Shown here piece by piece: positions 10,349-18,413 of a stretch of 64,000 nt of DNA. The stretch comes from Aquisalimonas lutea (GTDB taxonomy: Bacteria > Pseudomonadota > Gammaproteobacteria > Nitrococcales > Aquisalimonadaceae), in assembly GCF_030409225.1 (NCBI RefSeq), contig NZ_JAUFPK010000004.1, positions 563,051 through 627,050 on the forward strand, given 5' to 3'. Positions within the stretch are counted from its first letter, which is position 1, and the number at the start of each line of letters is the position of its first letter. The notes below the pieces were generated by a model. The model did no database searches. It had not been told where the DNA came from and was given only the letters and a program-made list of their open reading frames with translations. A program made the position numbers and the translations under genes.

Positions 10349-10433
10349 GCGGTCGATCCCTGGCCCGCCGGGGCACAGCAGTGGCGGGTGATCCGGTCGG
10401 AGCCCGACACTACCGCAACGGCTGCGTTCCTGC

Positions 10434-10458
10434 ACGTCCTGCAAACCTCTCAGGACGT
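10434..10458. promoter_or_regulatory. Inverted repeat in fadH/yheS divergent region
   Basis: ACGTCCTG, 9 bases, CAGGACGT: perfect 8-base arms between the divergent fadH and yheS genes, 86 bases from the fadH start and 49 from the yheS start. It could be an operator or a leader hairpin. It does not match the PsrA or FadR consensus that I know. Confidence 0.3.
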
Positions 10459-10506
10459 AGCACGATCCAGTGCCCGCACCACGGCCGGACTGGTACACTC
10501 CGCGCC

Positions 10507-12408
10507 ATGCTGAACCTGGTCAATCTTACCCTGCGCCGCGGCCGCGAGGCCCTGATCGAGAATGCCAACGCCGTCATCCGCCCGGGCGAGCGCGTGGGCG
10601 TGGTGGGCGCCAACGGCACCGGCAAGTCGAGCCTGTTCGCGCTGATCCGCGGCGAGCTCCAGCCGGACGCCGGCGAATGCTCCATGCCCCCGGGGCTGAT
10701 CATGGCCCACGTGGCCCAGGAAATGGCGGCCACCTCGCGGCCGGCGGTGGAGTTCGTCATGGACGGCGACGCCGAGCTGCGCCAGATCGAGGCCGAGCTG
10801 GAGCATGCGGAGGCCGCCGGCGACGGCGAGCGCATGGCCGCCCTGCACGGGCGCATCGACGCCATCGAGGGCTACAGCGCCCGGGCCCGGGCCGGGGCAT
10901 TGATGCACGGCCTGGGCTTCTCGCCGGAGCAGGAAGACACGCCGGTATCGTCGTTCTCCGGCGGCTGGCGCATGCGCCTCAACCTCGCCCGGGCGCTGAT
11001 GTGCCGCTCGGACGTGCTGCTGCTGGACGAGCCCACCAACCACCTGGACCTGGACGCAGTGCTCTGGCTCCAGGACTGGCTGCGCGGCTACCCGGGCACG
11101 CTGCTGCTCATCGCCCACGACCGGGATTTCCTGGACGCCGTCACCGGCCGCATCCTGCACCTGGAGCACCGCGGCCTACACAGCTACACCGGCAACTACT
11201 CCGATTTCGAGCGCCAGCGCGCCGAGCGGCTCGCCCAGCAGCAGGCCGCCTTCGAGAAGCAGCAGGCGGAGATCGCCCGCATCCAGCGCTTCATCGACCG
11301 CTTCCGCGCCCAGGCCAACAAGGCGCGCCAGGCCCAGAGCCGGGTCAAGGCGCTGGAGCGCATGGAGGTGGTCGGCCCGGCGCACATCGACTCGCCGTTC
11401 CAGTTCAGCTTCCGGGCCCCGGAGCATCTACCCCGGCCCCTGCTGGTCATGGACAAGGCGGCCGCGGGCTACCAGGGCACACCGGTGGTCGAGAACATCG
11501 AGCTGTCCCTGGCGCCCGGCGACCGCATGGGCATCCTCGGGCCCAACGGCGCCGGCAAGTCCACCCTGGTGCGCCTGCTGGCCGGTGAGCAGCCGCTGCT
11601 TGCCGGTGAGCGCCAGGGCGCGCACCAGCTGCGCATTGGCTACTTCGCGCAGCACCAGCTGGAGCAGCTGGATGCCGAGGCCTCGCCGGTGCTGCACCTG
11701 CAGCGGCTGGACCCCAAGGCGCGCGAGCTGGACCTGCGCAAGTTCCTGGGCGGCTTCGGCATCCAGGGGGACATGGCGCTGCAGCCGGTGGCGCCGTTCT
11801 CCGGCGGCGAGAAGGCCCGCCTGGTCCTGGCCATGCTGGTCTACCAGCGCCCCAACCTGCTGCTGCTGGACGAGCCCACCAACCACCTGGACCTGGACAT
11901 GCGCCATGCCCTGACCATGGCCCTGCAGGAGTACCAGGGCGCCCTGGTGGTGATCGCCCACGACCGGCACCTGCTGCGCAGCACCACCGACCGGCTGCTG
12001 CTGGTCGCCGACGGCCGGGCCGACGTCTTCGACGGCGACCTGGACGACTACGCCCGCTGGCTGGCCCAGCGGCGCTCCGCGGGCAGCGATACCGGCGCCT
12101 CCACGGGCGCGGCGACCGGTTCCGGCAAGCGCCGCCAGGAGCGCCAGCAGAAGGCCAGGGCGCGGCGCGAACTCCAGCCGCTGCGGCGGGAGGTCGAGCG
12201 CCTGGAGAAAAGCGTCGACGACCTGTCCGCACGCCTGCGCGCCATGGAGGACCAGCTGGCGGAACCGGCCCTGTACGAGCCCGAGCGCAGCGACGACCTG
12301 CAGGCCCTGCTCGCGGAGCAGGCGCGGCTGCAGGCCGCCATGGAGCAGGCCGAATCGGACTGGATGGCGGCCCAGGAACGCCTCGAGGGGGCGGAGGACT
12401 CGGCATGA
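10507..12408 (+). CDS. yheS: ABC-F ATPase YheS
   Basis: 633 residues. Two ABC domains without membrane segments: Walker A GANGTGKSS and GPNGAGKST, signatures FSGGWRMRLN and FSGGEKARLV, Walker B LLLDEPTNHLDLD twice. The inter-domain linker has the PtIM-like QAQSRVKALERME. The charged coiled-coil C-terminus is typical. Sequence resemblance to E. coli YheS is close along the full length. ABC-F proteins act on the ribosomal E site. Start at 10507 after a divergent region with fadH. It overlaps slyX by 4 bases (ATGA). Confidence 0.93.
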   Translation: MLNLVNLTLRRGREALIENANAVIRPGERVGVVGANGTGKSSLFALIRGELQPDAGECSMPPGLIMAHVAQEMAATSRPAVEFVMDGDAELRQIEAELEHAEAAGDGERMAALHGRIDAIEGYSARARAGALMHGLGFSPEQEDTPVSSFSGGWRMRLNLARALMCRSDVLLLDEPTNHLDLDAVLWLQDWLRGYPGTLLLIAHDRDFLDAVTGRILHLEHRGLHSYTGNYSDFERQRAERLAQQQAAFEKQQAEIARIQRFIDRFRAQANKARQAQSRVKALERMEVVGPAHIDSPFQFSFRAPEHLPRPLLVMDKAAAGYQGTPVVENIELSLAPGDRMGILGPNGAGKSTLVRLLAGEQPLLAGERQGAHQLRIGYFAQHQLEQLDAEASPVLHLQRLDPKARELDLRKFLGGFGIQGDMALQPVAPFSGGEKARLVLAMLVYQRPNLLLLDEPTNHLDLDMRHALTMALQEYQGALVVIAHDRHLLRSTTDRLLLVADGRADVFDGDLDDYARWLAQRRSAGSDTGASTGAATGSGKRRQERQQKARARRELQPLRREVERLEKSVDDLSARLRAMEDQLAEPALYEPERSDDLQALLAEQARLQAAMEQAESDWMAAQERLEGAEDSA

Positions 12409-12635
12409 GCGACGATCACGATGCGTGCATTGCGGACCTGGAGATCCGCATCACGCACCAGGAAGACACCATCGATTCCCTCACCGACAGCCTGGTCCGG
12501 CAGCAGCGCATCCTGGACCGGATGCACGAGCAGATGGAATCGCTGCGCCGGCGGCTGGAGAGCGTCGAGGAGAACAACAGCTCCGGGGAAGAAGGCGACA
12601 GCGACGACCCGGAGCCGCCCCCGCCGCATTACTGA
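12405..12635 (+). CDS. slyX: SlyX-family protein
   Basis: 76 residues. A short coiled coil (heptads from about 6 to 58) followed by an acidic linker and the terminal PPPPHY typical of SlyX. Role unknown in general. Its start overlaps the yheS stop by 4 bases, so the two are translationally coupled. Its last 7 bases overlap the convergent HD-GYP gene. Confidence 0.88.
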   Translation: MSDDHDACIADLEIRITHQEDTIDSLTDSLVRQQRILDRMHEQMESLRRRLESVEENNSSGEEGDSDDPEPPPPHY

Positions 12636-13870
12636 AAGGGCCGGCCCTTACGGGCGACGTCCACCGGCAGGTGGCCCGGCGGCACCATGCCCGACTCCAT
12701 GAGCATCACGGCCTGCACGTCCACTCCCGTCTCGGCCGGGCTGACCACGCGCCGCACGCGCATGTGATCGGCGCGCGAGACCAGGTCCAGGATGCGGCGC
12801 TCCTGCAGCGTCTCCCCCTCCGCCGTGCGCAGCAGCAGGACCCGCGGCGCCAGGCGGTGCTCCGGCTCCACGGAGATCACCAGCCCCAGGGCGCCGCTGT
12901 CGAGCTCGACGACGCTGCCCACCGGATAGATGCCGACGCAGCGGATGAAGGCCTCCATGAACGTCTGCCCGAACAGCTCCGGCGACTCGTCGTGGAGAAT
13001 CCCCAGGGCCTTCTCCGCGGCCATGCCGTCGCGGTAGACGCGGTCGCTGGTCATGGCGTCGTAGGAGTCGGCGATGCCCACCGCCAGCACGGGTTCCGGG
13101 ATGGAGGGGCCCGCGAGCCCGTCGGGGTAGCCCTTGCCGTTGATGCGCTCGTGGTGGGAACGCACGATCTTGAGGGCCATTTCCGGGATGTTCCCCGCCG
13201 AGCGCAGCACGTCGTAGCCATCCACGGGATGGCGCTGCATCACCGCGAACTCCTCGTCGGTGAGCGGCCCGGGCTTGTTGAGGATCTCCTTCGGGGTGAA
13301 GGTCTTGCCGACGTCGTGCAGCAGCGCACCGAGGCCGATCTGCTCCAGCTCGTCGCGGGAATAGCCGAGGTGCTGGCAGAAGGCCAGGGTCAGCACGCAG
13401 ACGTTGAGGCAGTGGAGCGAGGTGTACTCGTCCCGGTTCTTGAGGTTGGTGATCCAGAGGCTGGCGCTGGCGTCCCGGGCGATGTTGCCCAGCATGTCGC
13501 TGACAACGGCCTGGGCCTCGTCGGTGTCGACGCTCCGCCCCAGGCGGATGTCGCTGAACAGCCCCTTGACGAAGCGCCGGGCACGCTCACGGCTGCGCGA
13601 GGCCGTGTGAACCGCCTCGCGGAACTCCGCCCGGTTCTCGCGGCGCTCGCGAACCACCGGGGCCACGGCTCGCGGCGGCGGAATCTTCACCCGGGAGCGT
13701 TCGGCATCCACCACGACTTCCATGCACAGCGAGCGCAGCTGCGCCAGGTCGGCCTCGTTCTCCACGGTGAAGCCCTGGAACAGGAACGGGGTCTCCACCC
13801 ACGGGCGATCCAGCGCGGATACGTACATCCCGATTCGCAGCTTGTCCGCCGGGATTCGTTGCTCGCTCAT
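12629..13870 (-). CDS. HD-GYP domain cyclic-di-GMP phosphodiesterase
   Basis: 413 residues. N-terminal DUF3391-type domain (about 1-130, beginning KLRIGMYVSALDRPW), then an HD-GYP domain: HDVGK at 185-189, HHERINGKGYPDGL, and the intact metal ligands of the class. Such enzymes hydrolyse c-di-GMP to GMP in the cytoplasm and so favour motility over biofilm. A small C-terminal region of about 90 residues follows. Convergent with slyX, sharing 7 bases. Other c-di-GMP genes in the window lie at 18414 and 47671. Confidence 0.92.
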   Translation of the reverse strand: MSEQRIPADKLRIGMYVSALDRPWVETPFLFQGFTVENEADLAQLRSLCMEVVVDAERSRVKIPPPRAVAPVVRERRENRAEFREAVHTASRSRERARRFVKGLFSDIRLGRSVDTDEAQAVVSDMLGNIARDASASLWITNLKNRDEYTSLHCLNVCVLTLAFCQHLGYSRDELEQIGLGALLHDVGKTFTPKEILNKPGPLTDEEFAVMQRHPVDGYDVLRSAGNIPEMALKIVRSHHERINGKGYPDGLAGPSIPEPVLAVGIADSYDAMTSDRVYRDGMAAEKALGILHDESPELFGQTFMEAFIRCVGIYPVGSVVELDSGALGLVISVEPEHRLAPRVLLLRTAEGETLQERRILDLVSRADHMRVRRVVSPAETGVDVQAVMLMESGMVPPGHLPVDVARKGRPFQ

Positions 13871-13980
13871 ACTCGCGTCCGCTGCAGGGAGGTCCCGCTC
13901 CCCGATCCATTCTGTTACTGTCTCGCCTCACGCTCTCGGGCCTGCTCTTGCGGGCCTCGCCCCGCTCCCACGGAGGAACA

Positions 13981-15873
13981 GTGCTACTGCAACTGCAGGA
14001 TATCACGCTCGCATTCAGCGGTCCGCCCGTGCTCGACCACGTCTACCTGGAGGTCCAGCCCGGGGAGCGCATCTGCCTGCTGGGCCGCAACGGCACGGGC
14101 AAGTCCACCCTCATGAAGGTCATCGAGGGCAGCCAGGAGCCGGACAGCGGCCGGGTCATCCGCCCGGACGGCGTCCATGTCGCGCGCATGGAGCAGGACG
14201 TGCCGGGTCTCGGGGATCGCTCGGTCCGCGACGTGGTCGCCGAGGGCCTGGGGCAGCCGGGCGCGGACCTGCAGCGCTGGGAGGAGCTCAGCGCGCGCAT
14301 GGCTGCCGGCGACGACGACGCCGGCGACGAGCTCCAGGCCGTGCAGCAGCGCATCGAGACCGCCGGCGGCTGGCAGCTCGCCGCGCGCATCGACGCCGTG
14401 CTCAGCCGCCTGGAGCTGTCCGGCGACCTGCCCTTCGACCAGCTCTCCGGCGGGCGCCGGCGGCGGGTCCTGCTGGCCCGGGCGCTGGTGAACGAGCCGG
14501 ACCTGCTGCTGCTGGACGAGCCCACCAACCACCTGGACATCGACTCCGTGGACCGGCTCGAGCGGATGCTCCTGGGCTTCCGCGGCACCGTCCTGTTCAT
14601 CACCCACGACCGCGCCTTTCTCCGGCGGCTGGCGACGCGCATCCTGGAGCTCGACCGCGGGCAGCTGACCAGCTGGCCCGGCGACTACGACACCTACCTC
14701 GGCCGCCGCGAAGCCGCGCTGGAAGCGGAACAGCAGCAGCAGGAGCGCTTCGACCGCAAGCTGGCCAAAGAGGAGGCGTGGATCCGCCAGGGCATCAAGG
14801 CCCGGCGCAAGCGCAACCAGGGCCGCGTACGCGCTCTCAAGGCCATGCGCGAGGAGCGGCGGGAGCGCCGGGAACGCGCCGGCAACCCGCGCCTGGAGGC
14901 CCAGGCCGCGGAACGCTCGGGCAAGCTGGTCATCGAGGCCGACCGTATCAGCGGCGGCTACCCCGGCGAGACGCTGTTCCGGGACTTCTCCACAACCATC
15001 CAGCGCGGCGACAAGGTGGGCTTCATCGGCCCCAACGGCTGCGGCAAGACCACGCTGCTGCGCATCCTCCTCGGGCACCTGGAGCCGAGCGCCGGGCGCA
15101 TCCGCCACGGCACCAACCTGCAGGTCGCCTGGTTCGACCAGCTGCGGGAGACCCTGGACCCCAACGCCACCGTCCGCGACACCGTCGGCGGCGGCCGCGA
15201 GACCGTGAACATCAACGGCGAGGAGCGCCACGTGGTGGGCTATCTCCAGGATTTCCTGTTCGAGCCGTCGCGGACGCGGTCGCCGGTGTCGTCGCTGTCC
15301 GGCGGCGAGCGCAGCCGGCTGATGCTGGCCCGCCTGTTCACGCGCCCGGCCAACGTGCTCGTGCTCGACGAGCCCACCAACGACCTGGACCTGGAGACCC
15401 TGGACCTGCTGGAGCAGCAGCTGGTGAACTTCGACGGCACCCTGCTGCTGGTCAGCCACGACCGGGAGTTCCTGGACAACACGGTCACCGGCACCATCGC
15501 CTTCGACCCGGACGGCGAGCTGCGTGACTACGTGGGCGGCTACAACGACTGGCTGCGCCAGCGGCCCGCCCCGCCGCAGCCGGGCTCCGCGCCGGCGAAA
15601 CCCGCCGCGTCGCCGGCGCCTTCCCGGGAACCCGCCGCGGAGACGGCCCCCGCCCGCAAGCTCAGCTACAAGGAAAAGCGCGAGCTGGAGCAGCTCCCCG
15701 GGCGCATCGAGGCGCTGGAAGCGGAGCAGGCGGAGCTGTCCGAGCGCATGGCCGATCCGGCGTTCCACCGCCAGGAGGCCGACGCCGTGGCACGGGCCAC
15801 GCAGCGGCTGCAGGAGGTGGAACAGGAGCTGGAGCAGGCCTACCAGCGGTGGGCGGAGCTGGAGGGGGAGTGA
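13981..15873 (+). CDS. uup: ABC-F ATPase Uup
   Basis: 630 residues from a GTG at 13981 preceded by GGAGGAAC; the next upstream ATG (13948) has no ribosome binding site. Twin ABC domains: Walker A GRNGTGKST and GPNGCGKTT, signatures LSGGRRRRVL and LSGGERSRLM, Walker B LLLDEPTNHLD and LVLDEPTNDLD. The C-terminal coiled coil (about 535-630, with LSYKEKRELEQLPGRIEALE) is the Uup DNA-binding hallmark. It acts on ribosomes and at replication/branch-migration intermediates. The second domain's NDLD and the INGEERHVVGYLQDFLF insertion are characteristic of Uup rather than YheS. Confidence 0.93.
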   Translation: MLLQLQDITLAFSGPPVLDHVYLEVQPGERICLLGRNGTGKSTLMKVIEGSQEPDSGRVIRPDGVHVARMEQDVPGLGDRSVRDVVAEGLGQPGADLQRWEELSARMAAGDDDAGDELQAVQQRIETAGGWQLAARIDAVLSRLELSGDLPFDQLSGGRRRRVLLARALVNEPDLLLLDEPTNHLDIDSVDRLERMLLGFRGTVLFITHDRAFLRRLATRILELDRGQLTSWPGDYDTYLGRREAALEAEQQQQERFDRKLAKEEAWIRQGIKARRKRNQGRVRALKAMREERRERRERAGNPRLEAQAAERSGKLVIEADRISGGYPGETLFRDFSTTIQRGDKVGFIGPNGCGKTTLLRILLGHLEPSAGRIRHGTNLQVAWFDQLRETLDPNATVRDTVGGGRETVNINGEERHVVGYLQDFLFEPSRTRSPVSSLSGGERSRLMLARLFTRPANVLVLDEPTNDLDLETLDLLEQQLVNFDGTLLLVSHDREFLDNTVTGTIAFDPDGELRDYVGGYNDWLRQRPAPPQPGSAPAKPAASPAPSREPAAETAPARKLSYKEKRELEQLPGRIEALEAEQAELSERMADPAFHRQEADAVARATQRLQEVEQELEQAYQRWAELEGE

Positions 15874-15878
15874 CAGCG

Positions 15879-16006
15879 TCGGGGCTGAAGCCCCTCCCAC
15901 AGAAGCCGCCATCAGGCCTTACCGAAGCCCTGTAGGAGCGGCTTCAGCCGCGACTTTCCAGAGCATCGGGTTCTCTGGGAGGTCGCGACTTACGTCGCTC
16001 CTACGG
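15879..16006. repeat. Cluster of three REP-type palindromic repeats
   Basis: Three related units lie in the 188-base gap after uup: about 15880-15901 (reverse), 15931-15953 (forward, beginning TGTAGGAGCGGCTTCAGCC) and 15982-16004 (reverse). Each has an internal GCGGC-TTCA-GCCGC-like hairpin. The second and third form an inverted pair. These are the GTAGGAGCGGCTTCAGCC-type repetitive extragenic palindromes common in pseudomonads and relatives. They may stabilise or terminate the convergent uup and mtiP transcripts. Confidence 0.8.
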
Positions 16007-16061
16007 GGCGGTGGTTGCCGGGGTGCGGGTCCGGCCCGGGAAAAGCCGACGGCCGGGCCGG

Positions 16062-16799
16062 CTACAGCCGCGGGATCAGCGCCCCCAGGAGCTGCCGCAC
16101 GCCGGTCATGCCGTCCTGGAGGTAGCGCTCGATGTCGGCCATGGAGATGGGCGCCGGCTGCAGGCCCGCGGCCCAGTTCGCCACCACCGCGCTGGTCGCA
16201 TAGCCCATGCCCAGCTCCCGGGCCAGCGCCGCCTCGGGCATGCCGGTCATGCCCACCAGGTCGCAACCGTCGTTGCGCATGCGCCGGATCTCCGCGGCCG
16301 TCTCCAGGCGTGGGCCCTGGGTGGCGCCGTAGGTGCACGTCTCCTCGGCATCGATGCCCGCCTCGCGGGCGGCGTCGATGAGCAGCTGCCGCATGCCGTC
16401 GTCGTAGGGATAGGTGAAATCGATGTGGGTCACCTCCGCGAGATCGTCCTCGAAGAAGGTGTGGCTGCGACCCCAGGTGTAGTCGATGATCTGGTCCGGG
16501 AACGCGATGCGCGCGGGCGCCATGCGCTCGTGGATGCCGCCCACGGCGGCCACCGCGAACAGGCGATCGACGCCCAGGTGCTGCAGGGCCCACAGGTTCG
16601 CGCGGTAGTTGACCCGGTGCGGCGGGATGGTGTGCCCGTAGCCGTGGCGCGCCAGGAACAGGACCTCGTGGCCGTGCAGGATGCCGTGGGTGATCGGCCC
16701 GGACGGCTCGCCGTACGGCGTGTGCACCACTTCGCGATGGGTGATCTCCAGGTTCTCCAGCGTGGTCAGGCCGGTGCCTCCGATGATCGCGACCCCCAT
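16062..16799 (-). CDS. mtiP: S-methyl-5'-thioinosine phosphorylase
   Basis: 245 residues of the PNP/MTAP family. GGTGLTTLE loop, FLARHGYGHTIPPHRVNYRANLWA, and GMTGMPEAALARELGM. Length and sequence follow the Pseudomonas PA3004-type MTI phosphorylase rather than the longer MTA phosphorylase. The expected reaction is methylthioinosine plus phosphate to hypoxanthine and 5-methylthioribose-1-phosphate, part of polyamine-linked thioadenosine salvage. Its ATG overlaps the stop of the upstream phosphoribosyltransferase (TGATG), so it is translationally coupled to an enzyme that can reuse the hypoxanthine. MTA specificity remains an alternative. Confidence 0.85.
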   Translation of the reverse strand: MGVAIIGGTGLTTLENLEITHREVVHTPYGEPSGPITHGILHGHEVLFLARHGYGHTIPPHRVNYRANLWALQHLGVDRLFAVAAVGGIHERMAPARIAFPDQIIDYTWGRSHTFFEDDLAEVTHIDFTYPYDDGMRQLLIDAAREAGIDAEETCTYGATQGPRLETAAEIRRMRNDGCDLVGMTGMPEAALARELGMGYATSAVVANWAAGLQPAPISMADIERYLQDGMTGVRQLLGALIPRL

Positions 16800-17350
16800 C
16801 AGTGCTCCTCCTTCATTGCGTAGATCCCGTCGACGTTGCGCAGCACGCCGTGGTAGTCCATGCCCGCACCGAAGACGTAGCGATCGTCCACCTCCAGGCC
16901 GACATAGTCGATGGCGACGTCCGGGACACAGCGGTCGTGCCGCTTGCGCACGAGCACGGCCGTGCGGATCGCGGCGGCGCCCTGCTCGCGGCAGTACTGC
17001 TGGAGCTCCCGCAGGGTGTGCCCCTCGTCCAGGATGTCGTCGATGATCACCACGGTGCGGCCGGCCAGGGGCGTGTGCGGGCGCGCCTGCCAGACCAGCT
17101 CGCCGCCTGAGGTCTCGCCGCGATAGCGGGTAGCGTGGACGTAGTCGACCTCCAGGGGGAAGTTCATCAGCGGCAGCAGCCGCCCGGTGGGAACCAGCCC
17201 GCCGATCATGACGCACAGGATCAGCGGCAGCTCGTCGGCGACATCCACGGTGATCTCGGCGGCCATCCGGGCCAGCGCCTTGTCCACGGCCGCACCGTCG
17301 TGAAGGCGTTCCGCCCCGTCCAGCGTGGCCCGCACGTCGTTCTTGTCCAT
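16799..17350 (-). CDS. Hypoxanthine (guanine) phosphoribosyltransferase
   Basis: 183 residues. PRPP-binding loop VVIIDDILDEGHTL, an ICVMIGGLVPTGRL pyrophosphate loop and a KRHDR segment mark a type I PRTase of the hypoxanthine-guanine group. It makes IMP (or GMP) from hypoxanthine (guanine) and PRPP in the cytosol. Start at 17350, where family members begin MDKN-like. Its stop overlaps the mtiP start by one base. The adjacent gene delivers its substrate, so the pair forms a short purine-salvage route. Confidence 0.88.
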   Translation of the reverse strand: MDKNDVRATLDGAERLHDGAAVDKALARMAAEITVDVADELPLILCVMIGGLVPTGRLLPLMNFPLEVDYVHATRYRGETSGGELVWQARPHTPLAGRTVVIIDDILDEGHTLRELQQYCREQGAAAIRTAVLVRKRHDRCVPDVAIDYVGLEVDDRYVFGAGMDYHGVLRNVDGIYAMKEEH

Positions 17351-17418
17351 TGGACTCTCCCAGCCTGCACTCCTGCCGACGGCACCGCTGTAGCCCGCCT
17401 GGCAGGCGGCAGGCGCAT

Positions 17419-17778
17419 TCAGTAGGTCAGCACGGTGGTGTCGTGCTCCGTTACCCGGCCCATCAGCCACGCCGCGCCGACGATCTCGCGGATCTCCGGG
17501 ATGAGATCGTCACCGAACCGGGCCACGGCCGGCGAGCAGATCCGGTAGACCACGCCCGCCTCAGCGCCGTCGCGGATGACGTCGTGGAGACTGCGCATGC
17601 TGCCGTCACGGGCCGTCTGCGCCGCCGCCACACCGCGCACGGCGATCCGCCCCGCCGCCCCGGTGAACAGCACCTCGGTGTCCATGCCCATGGCGGCCGC
17701 CACCGCCGCCTGGGCCAGGGGCGCGTCGGCGTTGTCCGCCGGCGTGTTCAGCAGCACGATCACGACCCGCTGTGCCAT
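17419..17778 (-). CDS. DsrE/YchN-family protein
   Basis: 119 residues of alpha/beta fold beginning RVVIVLLNTPADNADAPLAQA, as in the DsrE/DsrF/peroxiredoxin-like superfamily. One Cys (CSPAVARFG) sits where sulfur-carrying members have theirs, but a TusD-type motif is not clear. The function is unknown. It lies 68 bases upstream of the phosphoribosyltransferase gene on the same strand. Confidence 0.65.
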   Translation of the reverse strand: MAQRVVIVLLNTPADNADAPLAQAAVAAAMGMDTEVLFTGAAGRIAVRGVAAAQTARDGSMRSLHDVIRDGAEAGVVYRICSPAVARFGDDLIPEIREIVGAAWLMGRVTEHDTTVLTY

Positions 17779-17872
17779 GGCGCCCGCTCGTCGAAGCCGT
17801 CTCCGGGAAGGCGCAACGATACATCAACGAACTCCGCCGGGCCATGCCCGGCGAGCCCGCCTGCCCGGCCCT

Positions 17873-18310
17873 TCAGTCGTCGCCACGGGTCCGTCCCGGC
17901 GGCGCCGGCTCCACGACCAGGACCCGGCCGTCGGCGCCGCGGACCCGCACCGGGGTGCGCGGCGGTATGGGCGCGGCGGCCGAGCGGGCGCGCCAGAACT
18001 CGCCGTTGACGACGATCAGCCCCGAGGCCGCCACCTCCGTGCGCGTGCGCCCCGTCGCACCCAGCAGCTCCGAGCCCCCGGAGTGCTGGGGAAGCGTCGT
18101 CAGGGCCGGGCGGTACAGCGGGTACAGCGCCGCGTCCTTGGCCACCCACAGGCCCAGCACCCACAGCCCGGCCGTCGTGTCCAGCCAGCCGTGATCCACG
18201 AGGATGTAGAGCACGCACACCAGGACCAGCGCACCAGGGACCTGGAGCAGCACGTACCGCACCAGCGGCGCCGCCGCGAATGTGCGGATTCGTGATTCAG
18301 GTCCGGTCAT
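17873..18310 (-). CDS. NfeD-like membrane protein
   Basis: 145 residues. Two membrane segments (about 15-36 and 44-62) followed by a C-terminal OB-fold region with LLGATGRTRTEVAASGLIVVNGEFWRA, typical of the NfeD C-terminal domain. NfeD proteins usually partner with stomatin/SPFH or ClpP-like membrane proteases; neither is adjacent here. First gene of a minus-strand set with 94 bases to the DsrE-like gene. Confidence 0.75.
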   Translation of the reverse strand: MTGPESRIRTFAAAPLVRYVLLQVPGALVLVCVLYILVDHGWLDTTAGLWVLGLWVAKDAALYPLYRPALTTLPQHSGGSELLGATGRTRTEVAASGLIVVNGEFWRARSAAAPIPPRTPVRVRGADGRVLVVEPAPPGRTRGDD

Positions 18311-18413
18311 GCTGGCTCGTGATCTGGTTTGATAAACACTCGGTCAATGCTCGTGCGGCCCAGGCGGGGCGCGGTACCCGGGACGACTATATCAGTCCTG
18401 CGGAGGTGGCCCG

